Positions 32,803 through 41,459 are shown, numbered from the stretch's first letter. The stretch: 64,000 nucleotides of DNA from Pseudarthrobacter oxydans (GCF_030812335.1 NZ_JAUSSN010000001.1:372001-436000), one strand, 5' to 3'. A program made the numbers and translations. The notes: generated by a model from the sequence alone, not told the origin.

Positions 32803-33276
32803 ATGGAAAGTGTTGGCGCAAAAGACGGACCGGCGAAGGTTGTGGACCACCGCGCCCTGGCCGTGTCGGTGATCGACATTTCCTCCGATATCCGCCGGAA
32901 ATCGCTTAATGACACCGGCGTCCGGCCGCTGTCCAACGGCGTCCTGGAAATCCTCCGGGTCATCGAAAGCCACCCCGGCATCACGGTCGCGGAAGTCGCG
33001 TCCCGCCTCGGCCGGCAGTTCAGCAACGTCAGCGTCCAGCTCCGCGAACTGGTCGCCGCCGGCCTCGTCACCCGCACCCGTGACGCCGCCGACAAACGCT
33101 TTGTCGCCCTCCATCCCACCGCGGAATCCCAGCGGATCAAGGCGCTTCTGGAAGGCGCCTGGGCGGAAGCGCTGGCCTCGGCAAGTTCCCGGCTGCTGCC
33201 CGAAGAGCGCGAACAAATCGCAGCCAGTCTGCCGGCCCTGCAGCGCCTCGCTGCGCTCCTCGGGGAGCCCGAGTAA
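32803..33276 (+). CDS. MarR family transcriptional regulator
   Basis: A 157-residue winged-helix regulator. The core is VLEILRVIESHPGITVAEVA, then the recognition helix SNVSVQLRELVAAGLVTRTRD, then the wing DAADKRFVALHPT, and the C-terminal dimer helices (EALASASSRLLPEEREQIAA). TATGCT lies six bases before the ATG and no Shine-Dalgarno site is present, so a leaderless transcript is likely. It precedes a DHA2 exporter by 89 bp. An operator-like palindrome lies between them. The usual scheme is a repressor released by the drug or phenolic compound that the exporter removes. Confidence 0.85.
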   Translation: MESVGAKDGPAKVVDHRALAVSVIDISSDIRRKSLNDTGVRPLSNGVLEILRVIESHPGITVAEVASRLGRQFSNVSVQLRELVAAGLVTRTRDAADKRFVALHPTAESQRIKALLEGAWAEALASASSRLLPEEREQIAASLPALQRLAALLGEPE

Positions 33277-33323
33277 CCCTCATCACCGCCAAAACCGTCC
33301 CGAATCACGCCTGGATAGTAGTT

Positions 33324-33339
33324 ATACTTGCATAAGTAT
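33324..33339 (+). promoter_or_regulatory. MarR-type operator before the exporter
   Basis: ATACTT-GCAT-AAGTAT is a perfect inverted repeat in a locally AT-rich promoter, 26 bp before the exporter start. Size and composition match typical MarR sites. A TATTATT tract follows and may include the -10 box. Confidence 0.6.
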
Positions 33340-33365
33340 TATTACTTTGAAGGGTGGTCCTGGGC

Positions 33366-34823
33366 GTGGCAACAAAGTTACTAGATGCGGGTATTCAGCA
33401 GGGGATCAGGCCTAAGAACCGCTGGTGGGCGCTGGTGTTTCTGGCCCTCGCGCAATTTATGGTGGTGCTGGACGGCACGATCGTGAACCTGGCACTGCCG
33501 CGCCTCCAAGTGGAGATGGGCATCAGCGATTCGACGCGTTCCTGGGTGGTCACGGCCTACGCTTTGGCCTTCGGCGCCTTCCTGTTGCTCGGCGGACGGA
33601 TCGCGGACTTCTGGGGCCGCAAGCGGACCTTTATTGTGGCCGCCGTCGGCTTTGCCGTCGCGTCCCTGCTCGGCGGCATCGCGCAGCAGCCGTGGGAGCT
33701 GATCGGCGCCCGCGCCCTGCAGGGCGTCTTCGCTGCGCTGCTGGCCCCGGCCGCCCTGGCCCTTCTGACCGTCGCCTTTCCGGGCGGCAAGGACCGCGGC
33801 ACGGCGTTCGCGGTCTTCGGCTCCATCACCGGTGTCGGTGCCGCCGTCGGCGTCCTGCTGGGCGGTTTCCTGACCGAGCACGTGAGCTGGCGCTGGTGCT
33901 TCTTCGTGAACGTGCCGATCGCCGTCATCGCGCTCGCCGGCGTGTGGTCGCTCGTCAGCGAAAGCAAGGCCCAGGGGTCCACCAAGTACGACTGGCCTGG
34001 TGTCGTCCTGGCTGCCCTGGGCCTGGGCTCCCTCGTGTTCGGCTTCACCAACGCGGAGCACGGCTGGGACGCCCCGGAAGCCTGGGGTTTCATCGCCGTC
34101 GGCGCCGTGCTCATTGTGCTGTTCGTCGTCGTCGAACGGAAGGTCAAACACCCCCTTCTGCCGCTGCGCGTGGCCACAGAGCGGAACCGCGCAGCGGCCT
34201 TCCTGGCCTCGTTCCTGTCTGGTGCGGTGCTCATTGGCGGCATCCTGTTCATCAACTTCCACATCCAGATCGTGCTCGGCTTCGCGCCGTTCCTCGCCGG
34301 CCTCGCGTCGCTGCCCATGACGGTGGCGGTGATCATCACGGCAGGGCTGGTCGCGAAGAACCTGCACAAACTGGGGGCCAAGATCCCCACGGCCGTGGGT
34401 CCGGTCTTCCTGGCGGCAGCGATGCTGTGGCTCACCCAGGTGTCCGCCGAGGGCGGCTACCTCGTGAACATGCTGCCGGCGCTGCTTCTGATGGGTGCCG
34501 GGCTGGGCATGATCTTCGTGCCAATGCAGAACCTCGCCCTGTTCGGCGTGGACAAGGATGATGCCGGCGTGGCCAGCGCCTTGGTCAACGCCTCGCAGCA
34601 GATCGGCGGCTCCCTGGGTATCGCCCTGTTCAGCACCATCGCGGCGGCCACCGCGGCCGGAGGCGCCTCGCTGGCCGCGCTCTCGAACGGCTACTCCATG
34701 GTCTTCCTCTGGGCCGCGGGCGTGGCGATCCTGATCACACCGATCGCCCTGCTGCTCATCAACATCGACCGAAGGGAGTTCACCGGCACCGACGGCGACG
34801 CGCCCGTGGTCCATCTGGGCTGA
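33366..34823 (+). CDS. MFS exporter, DHA2 (EmrB/QacA) family
   Basis: Inner-membrane proton antiporter of 485 residues with about 14 helices, the DHA2 hallmark. The first helix has ALAQFMVVLDGTIVNLALP (motif D1) and the 2-3 loop has LGGRIADFWGRKRTFI (motif A). Motif C-like GSITGVGAAVGVLLGGFL marks export. The GTG at 33366 was chosen (MATKLLDAGIQQG); a GTG at 33354 is possible and neither has an ideal ribosome site. The upstream MarR gene and operator imply inducible efflux of a toxic compound, conceivably one of the phenols degraded by the next clusters. Confidence 0.88.
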   Translation: MATKLLDAGIQQGIRPKNRWWALVFLALAQFMVVLDGTIVNLALPRLQVEMGISDSTRSWVVTAYALAFGAFLLLGGRIADFWGRKRTFIVAAVGFAVASLLGGIAQQPWELIGARALQGVFAALLAPAALALLTVAFPGGKDRGTAFAVFGSITGVGAAVGVLLGGFLTEHVSWRWCFFVNVPIAVIALAGVWSLVSESKAQGSTKYDWPGVVLAALGLGSLVFGFTNAEHGWDAPEAWGFIAVGAVLIVLFVVVERKVKHPLLPLRVATERNRAAAFLASFLSGAVLIGGILFINFHIQIVLGFAPFLAGLASLPMTVAVIITAGLVAKNLHKLGAKIPTAVGPVFLAAAMLWLTQVSAEGGYLVNMLPALLLMGAGLGMIFVPMQNLALFGVDKDDAGVASALVNASQQIGGSLGIALFSTIAAATAAGGASLAALSNGYSMVFLWAAGVAILITPIALLLINIDRREFTGTDGDAPVVHLG

Positions 34824-34848
34824 CCCCGGCCGGCGGGAGTTAAAACGG

Positions 34849-34876
34849 AAAGGCCCCCTCAGCGAGGGGGCCTTTC
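34849..34876. terminator. Intrinsic terminator after the DHA2 exporter
   Basis: AAAGGCCCCCTC-AGC-GAGGGGGCCTTT is a perfect twelve-base-pair stem with flanking A and T residues on its two sides. It lies between the convergent exporter and maleylpyruvate isomerase genes and can act on both strands. Confidence 0.85.
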
Positions 34877-34900
34877 TCGTGCTGTTGTGCGTAGTGCGGC

Positions 34901-35659
34901 TCAGATCCACTTCGGTGCGGCCGGAACCGTACCATTGGTGGTTTCAGTGCCGGGTCCCGTGGCGGTGATGCCGCTGCGGCCGCGGCCTGCGGCCCATTGG
35001 ACGACGGCGGCCAGCGGTCCGGAGACCACGGTCGCCGACTCGGCTGTGGTGTCGCCGAGGGTGAGTTCCTGGTCGGTTACCTTGATCACTAGGCCCGCGT
35101 CGGTGCCGCGGGTGTGCCAGGCGCCGATGATGTCCGTCAGTAGCCGTTCGAGCACGGGTGCCGGGATGTCCCGGAAGCTCGCGCCGTTGTCGAGATCGAC
35201 GGCGTGCATCCAGACTTCGCGGGTGCGCATCCAGACCGTTTCCGTGGCGGGCACTTCCCGGCCCTGGATGGTGCGGACTGTGTGGTGCCAGGCGTCCCCG
35301 GGCAGGTCCCGCCATTCGACGTTCAGGTGCACGGCGGAGTGGTCGAACAGGTGCCGCAGCGCGATCGGGCTCAGCGTGGCGCCGAAGTCGATCTCGTGGT
35401 CCCGGACCGCGGTGGAGGCATACATCGGGGTTTCCACCCCGGTGGCTGCCCACTCGACGAGCCGGGCGATGGCACGGGCGTTGTGGCCGATGTGCGCCGT
35501 GATGTGGCGGCGGGTCCAGCCCGGCAGCAGCGAATCGCCGTCGAGTTCCGCGTCGGTGAGTTCGTTGAGCTTGCGGGCGAAGAACGCCGTGCCGCGGCGC
35601 GCCTGCAGCAGGGCCGCGAGCAGCTCCGGGTCCGTCGTCTGGTCGTGGCGGGCAACCAT
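34901..35659 (-). CDS. Maleylpyruvate isomerase, mycothiol-dependent type
   Basis: Cytoplasmic enzyme of 252 residues converting maleylpyruvate to fumarylpyruvate, step three of the gentisate pathway. It belongs to the DinB-like MDMPI family of actinobacteria: TRRHITAHIGHNARAIARLVEWA holds a metal-binding His, and DHSAVHLNVEWRDLPGDAW and WMRTREVWMHAVDLD supply the others. The C-terminal domain (from about residue 165) is the small MDMPI_C-type unit. The ATG overlaps the stop of the fumarylpyruvate hydrolase by one base (TGATG). Use of mycothiol as cofactor is known for the Corynebacterium enzyme and supports an actinobacterial host. Confidence 0.88.
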   Translation of the reverse strand: MVARHDQTTDPELLAALLQARRGTAFFARKLNELTDAELDGDSLLPGWTRRHITAHIGHNARAIARLVEWAATGVETPMYASTAVRDHEIDFGATLSPIALRHLFDHSAVHLNVEWRDLPGDAWHHTVRTIQGREVPATETVWMRTREVWMHAVDLDNGASFRDIPAPVLERLLTDIIGAWHTRGTDAGLVIKVTDQELTLGDTTAESATVVSGPLAAVVQWAAGRGRSGITATGPGTETTNGTVPAAPKWI

Positions 35660-36480
35660 CAGGCTTCCTTGACCACGCGGTTCTTCAGCTCTCCCAGGCC
35701 CTCGATGGTGGTGACCAGGAGCTGGCCTTCCTGCAGGTAGCGCTTGGGGTCCTGGGCGTGGCCCACCCCTCCCGGGGTGCCGGTGGCGATGACGTCGCCG
35801 GGGTTCAGGGTGATGATGGCGGAGATGTAGGAGACCAGGAACTCGGGTGTGAAGACGACGTCGTTCGTGGGGGTCTGCTGCTGGATCTCGCCGTCGACCG
35901 CGGTGGTCATGAGGCCGCCGCTGAACTCGTCCTTGGTGACCAGGGCGGGACCGAACGGGGTGGACTTCTCCCAGGTCTTGCCCTGCAGCCACTGGATGGT
36001 GCGGAACTGGTAGTCGCGCATGGACACGTCGTTCAGGACGGCGTACCCGGCGATGTGGTCCGCGGCGTCGGCTTCGGCGATCCGGCGGCCCTTCTTGCCG
36101 ATCACGACGGCGAGCTCGGACTCCCAGTCGACGGTGTCGGATTCCTGCGGCAGGGCCAGGTCATCGTTCGGGCCAATCAGGGATTCCTGGTACTTGGCGA
36201 ACAGGGTGGGGAACTCGGGGACTTCCCGGCCCATTTCCTTGATGTGGTTGCGGTAGTTGTGGCCCACGCAGATGATCTTGCCGGGGGAGGGAACGACGGC
36301 GTCCAGGTCAGCGCCCTCGAGCGGGTGCGTGGCACCGGACGCGGCCTGCGCGGTCGCTTCCCAGTCCGCGGTGCGCAGCAGCGCTCCGACGTCGGCGAAG
36401 CCGTCGATCTCGGTCAGGGTGCCGCCGTCCTGGCGGACAGCCTTCGTGCCGTTTTCAGTGCGGAGCGTGAGGAGTCTCAT
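35659..36480 (-). CDS. Fumarylpyruvate hydrolase (fumarylacetoacetate hydrolase family)
   Basis: A 273-residue FAH-family enzyme splitting fumarylpyruvate to fumarate and pyruvate, the last step of gentisate breakdown. The fold motifs are CVGHNYRNHIKEMGREVP, DWESELAVVIGKKGRRI with acidic metal ligands, AGYAVLNDVSMRDYQ and GDVIATGTPGGVGHAQDP. It overlaps gentisate dioxygenase at its start (ATGA) and maleylpyruvate isomerase at its end, so the three genes form a tightly coupled operon. Other FAH-family functions are possible by sequence alone but not in this company. Confidence 0.9.
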   Translation of the reverse strand: MRLLTLRTENGTKAVRQDGGTLTEIDGFADVGALLRTADWEATAQAASGATHPLEGADLDAVVPSPGKIICVGHNYRNHIKEMGREVPEFPTLFAKYQESLIGPNDDLALPQESDTVDWESELAVVIGKKGRRIAEADAADHIAGYAVLNDVSMRDYQFRTIQWLQGKTWEKSTPFGPALVTKDEFSGGLMTTAVDGEIQQQTPTNDVVFTPEFLVSYISAIITLNPGDVIATGTPGGVGHAQDPKRYLQEGQLLVTTIEGLGELKNRVVKEA

Positions 36481-37622
36481 GTGTTGTTGCGTCCTTCGAT
36501 GTAGGTGCGGTTGAAGTTCAGCCGTTCGAAAATGGGGGCGTCGCTGAATCGGAACAGATCAAACTCCGTTTGAGAGCCAGCGTCCGCCTGCAGGGACCAC
36601 TGGGTCCAGGACGGGACGACGAACAGGTCGCCCTTGGTTAGGGTCCTTACCTCGCCGTTCAGGGTGGCGGTGCCGGAACCTTCGAAGACCTGCCAGACGC
36701 TGGAGCCGACCTCGCGGAGGGCCTCGGTGGTGGCGCCGGCGCGGAGGCGGTGGAATTCGGCCCGGATGGTCGGCATGACGTCCCCGCCGGTGGTGGGGTT
36801 GGTGTAGCGGACGGCGGCGTGGCCCTGGGACACGGTGGCCGGATGGCCCTCGTCCTCGAGCAGCAACTGCTCGGTGAGGGCCCGGTCCGTGTATTCCCAG
36901 CGGTACGCCGCGATGGGGGAGCTCGTGGTGTCATCCAGGCCTGAGAGCGGGCGCAGGCCGGGGTGGGCCCAGAGCCGCTCGGAGCGGGAGATGTCCGGGG
37001 TGGCCTCGTCGGTGACGCGCTCGGTGCCGAACTCGAAGAACCCGGCGTCGGCGTAGTGCACAAACGGGATGTCCAGGCCGTCGATCCAGGCCATCGGCTC
37101 ATCGGTGTCGTTGTGGTGGCCGTGGAAGTTCCAGCCCGGGGTCAGCAGGAAATCCCCGCGGGACATCCGCACCGGATCCCCGTTCACGACCGTCCAGACA
37201 CCCTCGCCCTCGACGACGAAGCGGAACGCGTTCTGGGAGTGGCGGTGTTCCGGAGCGGTCTCGCGGGCACCGAGGTACTGGATCGCTGCCCACAGCGTCG
37301 GGGTGGCATACGGCGTCCCGGCCAGGCCCGGGTTGGCCAGGGCAATGGCGCGGCGTTCCCCGCCGCGGCCCACCGGAACCAGGTCCCCGGCGCGGGCGGC
37401 CAGCGGGTACAGGTCGCTCCACCGCCAGACGTGGGGCACCGCCTTGGGCGTCGGGACCATCGGCATCAGGTCCCCGATCTCGGTCCAGAGCGGGATCAGG
37501 TTCTCGCGGTCAAAATCCCGGTACAGCTCCTTGAGCTGCGCGGCTTCCTCGGGCGTCGGCTCCGCAGCGACGTGCTGCGCGGCCACTGATTCGTGAGTCG
37601 TGTTCTCGGCGCTGATGGACAC
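36477..37622 (-). CDS. Gentisate 1,2-dioxygenase
   Basis: Iron-dependent ring-cleaving dioxygenase of 381 residues, a bicupin. The first cupin carries the Fe(II) ligands in APEHRHSQNAFRFVVEGEGVW and the later NFHGHHNDTDEPMAWIDGLD. The second cupin spans LRAGATTEALREVGSSVWQVFEGSG and GDLFVVPSWTQWSL. It opens gentisate to maleylpyruvate using O2. As first gene of the minus-strand operon it sets the pathway's entry point and lies next to three operator-like repeats. Gentisate would come from 3-hydroxybenzoate through the hydroxylase at 40040. Confidence 0.94.
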   Translation of the reverse strand: MSISAENTTHESVAAQHVAAEPTPEEAAQLKELYRDFDRENLIPLWTEIGDLMPMVPTPKAVPHVWRWSDLYPLAARAGDLVPVGRGGERRAIALANPGLAGTPYATPTLWAAIQYLGARETAPEHRHSQNAFRFVVEGEGVWTVVNGDPVRMSRGDFLLTPGWNFHGHHNDTDEPMAWIDGLDIPFVHYADAGFFEFGTERVTDEATPDISRSERLWAHPGLRPLSGLDDTTSSPIAAYRWEYTDRALTEQLLLEDEGHPATVSQGHAAVRYTNPTTGGDVMPTIRAEFHRLRAGATTEALREVGSSVWQVFEGSGTATLNGEVRTLTKGDLFVVPSWTQWSLQADAGSQTEFDLFRFSDAPIFERLNFNRTYIEGRNNT

Positions 37623-37642
37623 GTGGGCCTCCTCGGTAGGTC

Positions 37643-37716
37643 AGAACAATTCTTGGGCGTAGTTCGACTCTACGGACGCGGCGGTGTGACCCCCAGCATA
37701 TTCTGCCAGTCAGAAT
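37643..37716. promoter_or_regulatory. IclR-type operators in front of the gentisate operon
   Basis: ATTCTG-CCAGT-CAGAAT is a perfect inverted repeat at 37700-37716, and AGAACAATTCT at 37643-37653 is a related three-base-spaced dyad 21 bp before the dioxygenase start. The TTCTG-N5-CAGAA architecture recurs at the divergent IclR/transporter promoter (38635). A shared IclR-type regulator of both gentisate and 3-hydroxybenzoate transcripts is inferred. Confidence 0.6.
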
Positions 37717-37749
37717 TGTTTGATTGGTCCCCGCGCGGGCTCGACTGAC

Positions 37750-37803
37750 TGACTCGCAGCTGAGGCCGTTATGAGCCCTCAAAACGGCCTAAGCTGCGAG
37801 TCA
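37750..37803. terminator. Long hairpin between the IclR gene and the gentisate operon
   Basis: The arms at 37750-37770 and 37783-37803 pair over 21 bases with one mismatch, around a 12-base loop. Placed 18 bp after the IclR stop codon, it probably ends that transcript. It has no T-run, and its near-perfect long arms also resemble dispersed intergenic repeat elements. Confidence 0.6.
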
Positions 37804-37820
37804 CTTGGACCGCGGGGTGT

Positions 37821-38642
37821 TCAGTCCGGCTCGGCCGGATTGGCCGCGATATCGATCTCCAACTGGCGGCAGGTTTCCCGCAGGGCGGGGACGAGCCCGG
37901 CGTCGAACACCGTGCGGAAGCGGGTCGCGGGAGTCGCGACGCTGAGCGCGCCGACCACGTGCCCGTGCCGGTTGTGCAGGGCCATCCCGAGGGCGCTCAC
38001 TCCATCCTCGGTGCCTTCGAAATTGGCCGCGAAGCCGTTGCCGCGGATGGATTCCAGCTCGCGCAGGAACGCCGGGTAATCCGCAGCTGGAATCGTGTCC
38101 CCGCCAATCTCGGCATTGTTGCTGCGGAAGAGCTGATCGATCATGTGGGGTTCCAGTTCGGCGAGCATCGCCTTGCCCCCGGAGGTTCTATTGGCCGGCA
38201 TCACGGTCCCCTGCCGGTCACCCACCCGCAAGACATTGTTCCCTTCCACCGTGGCCAGGAAACGCACCTTTGTCCCCACCCGCACCATGAGGTTGACGGT
38301 CTCGTTGAGCTGCGCGGAGAGCAGCTCCATGTGCGGCTGGGCGAGCGAGCGGAGCAGCCTGGTCCAGCCCAGCCCGGCCGGCCCGACCCCCATGGCCGGA
38401 CCGGGCACGTACCGGCGGGTCTCGTCCTGCACGGCGAATCCGCGGTAGACCAGCATGGCCAGGAGGCGGTGCGCGGTGGACGGGGCAACCCCCAGCTCCT
38501 CGGCGGCGTCCTTGAGCCGCAGCGTCCCGACGTCGCGAAGCAGCTGCAGGAGCTGCAGCGCGTTGTCGACCGCCTCGATGGAATAGGTCGGCCGCTTCTG
38601 CACGGGCTTCCGGGCCGACTTGGACGCTGGCTTGTTCTGCAC
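37821..38642 (-). CDS. IclR family regulator of the 3-hydroxybenzoate/gentisate genes
   Basis: A 273-residue regulator. After a basic tail (KPASKSARKPVQKRPTYS) comes the winged helix VDNALQLLQLLRDVGTLRLK through APSTAHRLLAMLVYRGFAVQ. The effector domain includes MPANRTSGGKAMLAELEP and GFAANFEGTEDGVSALGMAL. The GTG at 38642 is the likely start: TACAAT lies six bases upstream, a leaderless-type promoter; an ATG at 38693 would overlap the divergent transporter start. It sits between gentisate operon and transporter-hydroxylase operon, both of which carry the same TTCTG-N5-CAGAA site. Confidence 0.85.
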   Translation of the reverse strand: MQNKPASKSARKPVQKRPTYSIEAVDNALQLLQLLRDVGTLRLKDAAEELGVAPSTAHRLLAMLVYRGFAVQDETRRYVPGPAMGVGPAGLGWTRLLRSLAQPHMELLSAQLNETVNLMVRVGTKVRFLATVEGNNVLRVGDRQGTVMPANRTSGGKAMLAELEPHMIDQLFRSNNAEIGGDTIPAADYPAFLRELESIRGNGFAANFEGTEDGVSALGMALHNRHGHVVGALSVATPATRFRTVFDAGLVPALRETCRQLEIDIAANPAEPD

Positions 38643-38649
38643 ATCAGAA
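38635..38649. promoter_or_regulatory. IclR-type operator in the divergent regulator/transporter promoter
   Basis: TTCTG-CACAT-CAGAA is a perfect inverted repeat with the same five-base spacing as the site before the gentisate operon. It covers the regulator's own GTG start, so binding would be autoregulatory, and lies 43 bp before the transporter ATG. Confidence 0.6.
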
Positions 38650-38691
38650 TTGTATTGTGGTTCACCTGCGACGGCTAGGACAGTGAGTGGC

Positions 38692-40047
38692 ATGAATCAC
38701 ACACCTTCCGCTGCAGCGCCGCACCGGTCTTCGCCTGGGGCTCCGGCCCCCACCGCCGTTGGGCCCGCCTCACGGTTCTCCAAAGGCTCGGCACTCGCCG
38801 TCTTCGTCTGCTGGCTTTTGGTGGTCTTCGATGGCTATGACCTCATCGTCTACGGCACCGTCCAGTCCTCCCTGATCTCCGAAACCGGATGGGGCCTGAC
38901 CAAGGCCACGGCCGGAACCATCGGGTCCATGGCCTTCCTCGGCATGATGATCGGGGCGATCTTCGCCGGCCGCATGGCCGACTCCTGGGGCCGCCGCCGC
39001 ACCATCCTGGGCTGCGCCATCGTCTTCTCCATCTTCACCGTCCTGTGCGCCTTCGCCCCCAACGCGGCCGTCTTCGGCGGCCTGCGGCTCCTTGCCGGCA
39101 TCGGGCTCGGCGGGCTGGTGCCCTCGGCGAACGCCCTTGTTGCCGAACTGGTCCCCACCAAATGGCGGTCCACCATCGCCACCCTGATGATGTCCGGTGT
39201 TCCGATCGGCGGATCCATCGCCGCGCTCGTCGGCATCCAGCTGATCCCCGCCTACGGCTGGCAGTCCATGTTCCTCGTGGCCGTGCTGGCCCTGGTGATC
39301 GTGGTGCCGCTCGGACTGAAATACCTTCCCGAGACGCTGGCTCCGGTCAGCGCCACCGACAAGGCCGCCCGCAAGGCAGCCGGCAAAGACAGCGGGATCA
39401 AGGAACCGTCCGGCTTCTCCTCGCTGCTCCGCGCCCCGTACCTGGGGGTCAGTATCCTGTTCGCCCTGGCGACGATCGCCACCCTGTTCGCCTGGTACGG
39501 GCTGGGCACCTGGCTGCCGAACCTGATGCAGCTGGCCGGCTACAACCTGGGGTCCGCCCTGACCTTCGCCCTGGCCCTCAACCTGGGTGCCGTGGCCGGT
39601 TCGGTCATCACGGCCTGGGCCGGGACCCGGTTCGGTCCGGTGCCGACGGCCATCGCAGCGGCCGCCGTCGCGGCCGGCGCGCTCATGGTCCTGGTGACCG
39701 GACCGTCAGTCACCGTCGTGTACCTCATGCTGGTCCTCGCCGGCGTCGGCACCCACGGCACGCAGTGCCTCATCATCGCCGCCGTCGCGAGCCACTATCC
39801 CGGACACCTGCGGGGGACCGCGCTGGGCTGGGCGCTGGGGACGGGCCGCATCGGCGCTGTCGCCGCGCCCCAGGTCGGCGGCCTCCTCCTGGCCGCCGGG
39901 CTGGGCGTCAATTCGAACTTCCTCGCCTTCGCCGGTGCAGCCGCCATCGCCGCGGTCCTGCTGGCCGCCGTCGGACTCAAACTCAAATCCAAATCGTCAA
40001 TCTCCCCCACACCCTCACTCTCACCAACAGGAGCAAGCAATGTCTGA
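38692..40047 (+). CDS. Aromatic acid:H+ symporter (AAHS family MFS), probable 3-hydroxybenzoate/gentisate uptake
   Basis: Inner-membrane transporter of 451 residues with 12 helices. VFDGYDLIVYGTVQSSLI in helix 1 holds the DGxD-type acidic motif of PcaK/BenK/GenK aromatic acid carriers, and GAIFAGRMADSWGRRRTILG is the 2-3 loop motif. LLAGIGLGGLVPSANALVAE is the AAHS helix 4 segment. Its stop overlaps the start of the 3-hydroxybenzoate hydroxylase (ATGTCTGA), so the two are coupled. Uptake of 3-hydroxybenzoate or gentisate is the natural role; the exact ligand is inferred. Confidence 0.88.
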   Translation: MNHTPSAAAPHRSSPGAPAPTAVGPASRFSKGSALAVFVCWLLVVFDGYDLIVYGTVQSSLISETGWGLTKATAGTIGSMAFLGMMIGAIFAGRMADSWGRRRTILGCAIVFSIFTVLCAFAPNAAVFGGLRLLAGIGLGGLVPSANALVAELVPTKWRSTIATLMMSGVPIGGSIAALVGIQLIPAYGWQSMFLVAVLALVIVVPLGLKYLPETLAPVSATDKAARKAAGKDSGIKEPSGFSSLLRAPYLGVSILFALATIATLFAWYGLGTWLPNLMQLAGYNLGSALTFALALNLGAVAGSVITAWAGTRFGPVPTAIAAAAVAAGALMVLVTGPSVTVVYLMLVLAGVGTHGTQCLIIAAVASHYPGHLRGTALGWALGTGRIGAVAAPQVGGLLLAAGLGVNSNFLAFAGAAAIAAVLLAAVGLKLKSKSSISPTPSLSPTGASNV

Positions 40048-41296
40048 GCACGCCACGTCCACCGATGTCCTCGTCATCGGAGGGGGAATGGCCGGACTGG
40101 CCGGAGCCCTCGCGCTGCGTGAAAACGGAGCCAACGTCACCCTCGTGGAGCGGGCCCCGGAATTCGGCGAGGTCGGTGCCGGGCTGCAGATGGCGCCCAA
40201 CGCCTCCCGCGTTCTCCAGCGCTGGGGCCTGCTGGAAAAGGCGCTGGAAATCGGTGTCCAGCCCAAGCACCTGGTCTTCCGTGACGCCGTCACCGGTGAG
40301 GAACTCACACGCCAGACCTTGAACGGGGAATTCACGGACCGCTACGGCGCGCCCTACGTCGTGATCCACCGCAGCGACCTGCACCGGGTCCTGCTCGAAG
40401 GCTGCGAGGCTGCCGGCGTCACGCTCGTCAACGACGTCATGGTCGAGAGTGTTGAAACCGTCAACGGCCGCGGCGTGGCGCACACCGCGGCCGGCGTGGA
40501 CTACGAGGCCGACGTCGTGATCGGCGCCGACGGGCTCAAGTCCACCCTGCGCCCGCTCGTGGCCAACGACGAGCCCGTCCCCTCGGCCTACGTCGCCTAC
40601 CGCGGCACCGTGCCGATCACCGAAAACACCCCCAAGGCGGACCTCGAGGACGTTATTGTCTACCTCGGCCCTGACTGCCACCTCGTGCAGTACCCGCTGC
40701 GCAAGGGCGAACTGCTGAACACCGTGGCCGTCTTCAAGTCCGCCTCCTTTGAACGCGGCGAAGAGCAGTACGGCGGAGTCGACGAGCTCGAGGCTGCCTA
40801 CAAGGACTGCGTCCCGGCGGTCCAGGAAGCGCTCAAGAACCTGGCCACCGGCATCCGCTGGCCCATGTACGACCGTGACCCGATCGAAAACTGGGTCGCC
40901 GGCCGGATGGTGCTGATGGGCGACGCCGCGCACCCGATGCTCCAGTACCTCGCCCAGGGCGCCTGCCAGGCCCTCGAGGACGCCGCCGCGCTGCAGGACG
41001 CCAGCAACGGCACCGTCTTCACCGCCAACGGCATCCACCCGGAAGCCTGGGACGGTGCGATCCGGGAATTCAACACCCTCCGCGCCGGCCGCACGGCCCG
41101 GGTGCAGCGCACCGCCCGCGTCTGGGGCGAGTCCTGGCACGTCTCCGGACTGGCCCGGACGCTGCGCAACCTGCTCTTCAAGAGCCGCAAGGACAACGAC
41201 TTCCGGTACAACGACTGGCTGTACGGCACCGACGGCGACGGCGTGCCGCCCGTCCGCGCGGCCCGGGCCAGCGTCGCGGAACGCGTCTCCGCCTGA
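40040..41296 (+). CDS. 3-Hydroxybenzoate 6-hydroxylase (FAD-dependent monooxygenase)
   Basis: Flavin monooxygenase of 418 residues that para-hydroxylates 3-hydroxybenzoate to gentisate with NADH and O2. FAD motifs are VIGGGMAGLAGALALRENG, the DG motif VIGADGLKSTLRP, and GDAAHPMLQYLAQGACQALE. The last two resemble the Rhodococcus 3HB6H and also salicylate hydroxylases; LQYLAQGACQALEDA and the gentisate operon next door favour 3HB6H. AGGAGCAAGCA precedes the ATG. It is the second gene of an operon with the aromatic transporter. Salicylate 5-hydroxylation is a less likely alternative. Confidence 0.86.
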   Translation: MSEHATSTDVLVIGGGMAGLAGALALRENGANVTLVERAPEFGEVGAGLQMAPNASRVLQRWGLLEKALEIGVQPKHLVFRDAVTGEELTRQTLNGEFTDRYGAPYVVIHRSDLHRVLLEGCEAAGVTLVNDVMVESVETVNGRGVAHTAAGVDYEADVVIGADGLKSTLRPLVANDEPVPSAYVAYRGTVPITENTPKADLEDVIVYLGPDCHLVQYPLRKGELLNTVAVFKSASFERGEEQYGGVDELEAAYKDCVPAVQEALKNLATGIRWPMYDRDPIENWVAGRMVLMGDAAHPMLQYLAQGACQALEDAAALQDASNGTVFTANGIHPEAWDGAIREFNTLRAGRTARVQRTARVWGESWHVSGLARTLRNLLFKSRKDNDFRYNDWLYGTDGDGVPPVRAARASVAERVSA

Positions 41297-41315
41297 CCGG
41301 CTGTTTTTGGACGGA

Positions 41316-41350
41316 CTCCGGGCCGGTTCCTTCGTGGAGCCGGCCCGGAG
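41316..41350 (+). terminator. Hairpin after the hydroxylase gene
   Basis: CTCCGGGCCGG-N13-CCGGCCCGGAG is a perfect eleven-base-pair stem, starting 19 bp after the hydroxylase stop and followed by CCCTTTAATA. It separates the 3-hydroxybenzoate operon from the alkylphenol cluster. Confidence 0.6.
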
Positions 41351-41459
41351 CCCTTTAATACCGGTCCGGACTACACTCGATTCCGGGCGGGCCACCGGGC
41401 CTGGTGACGGCACGAAGCGCGTCCAGCGCCGGTGACAAGCCCGCGACAAGGAGGTCAGG

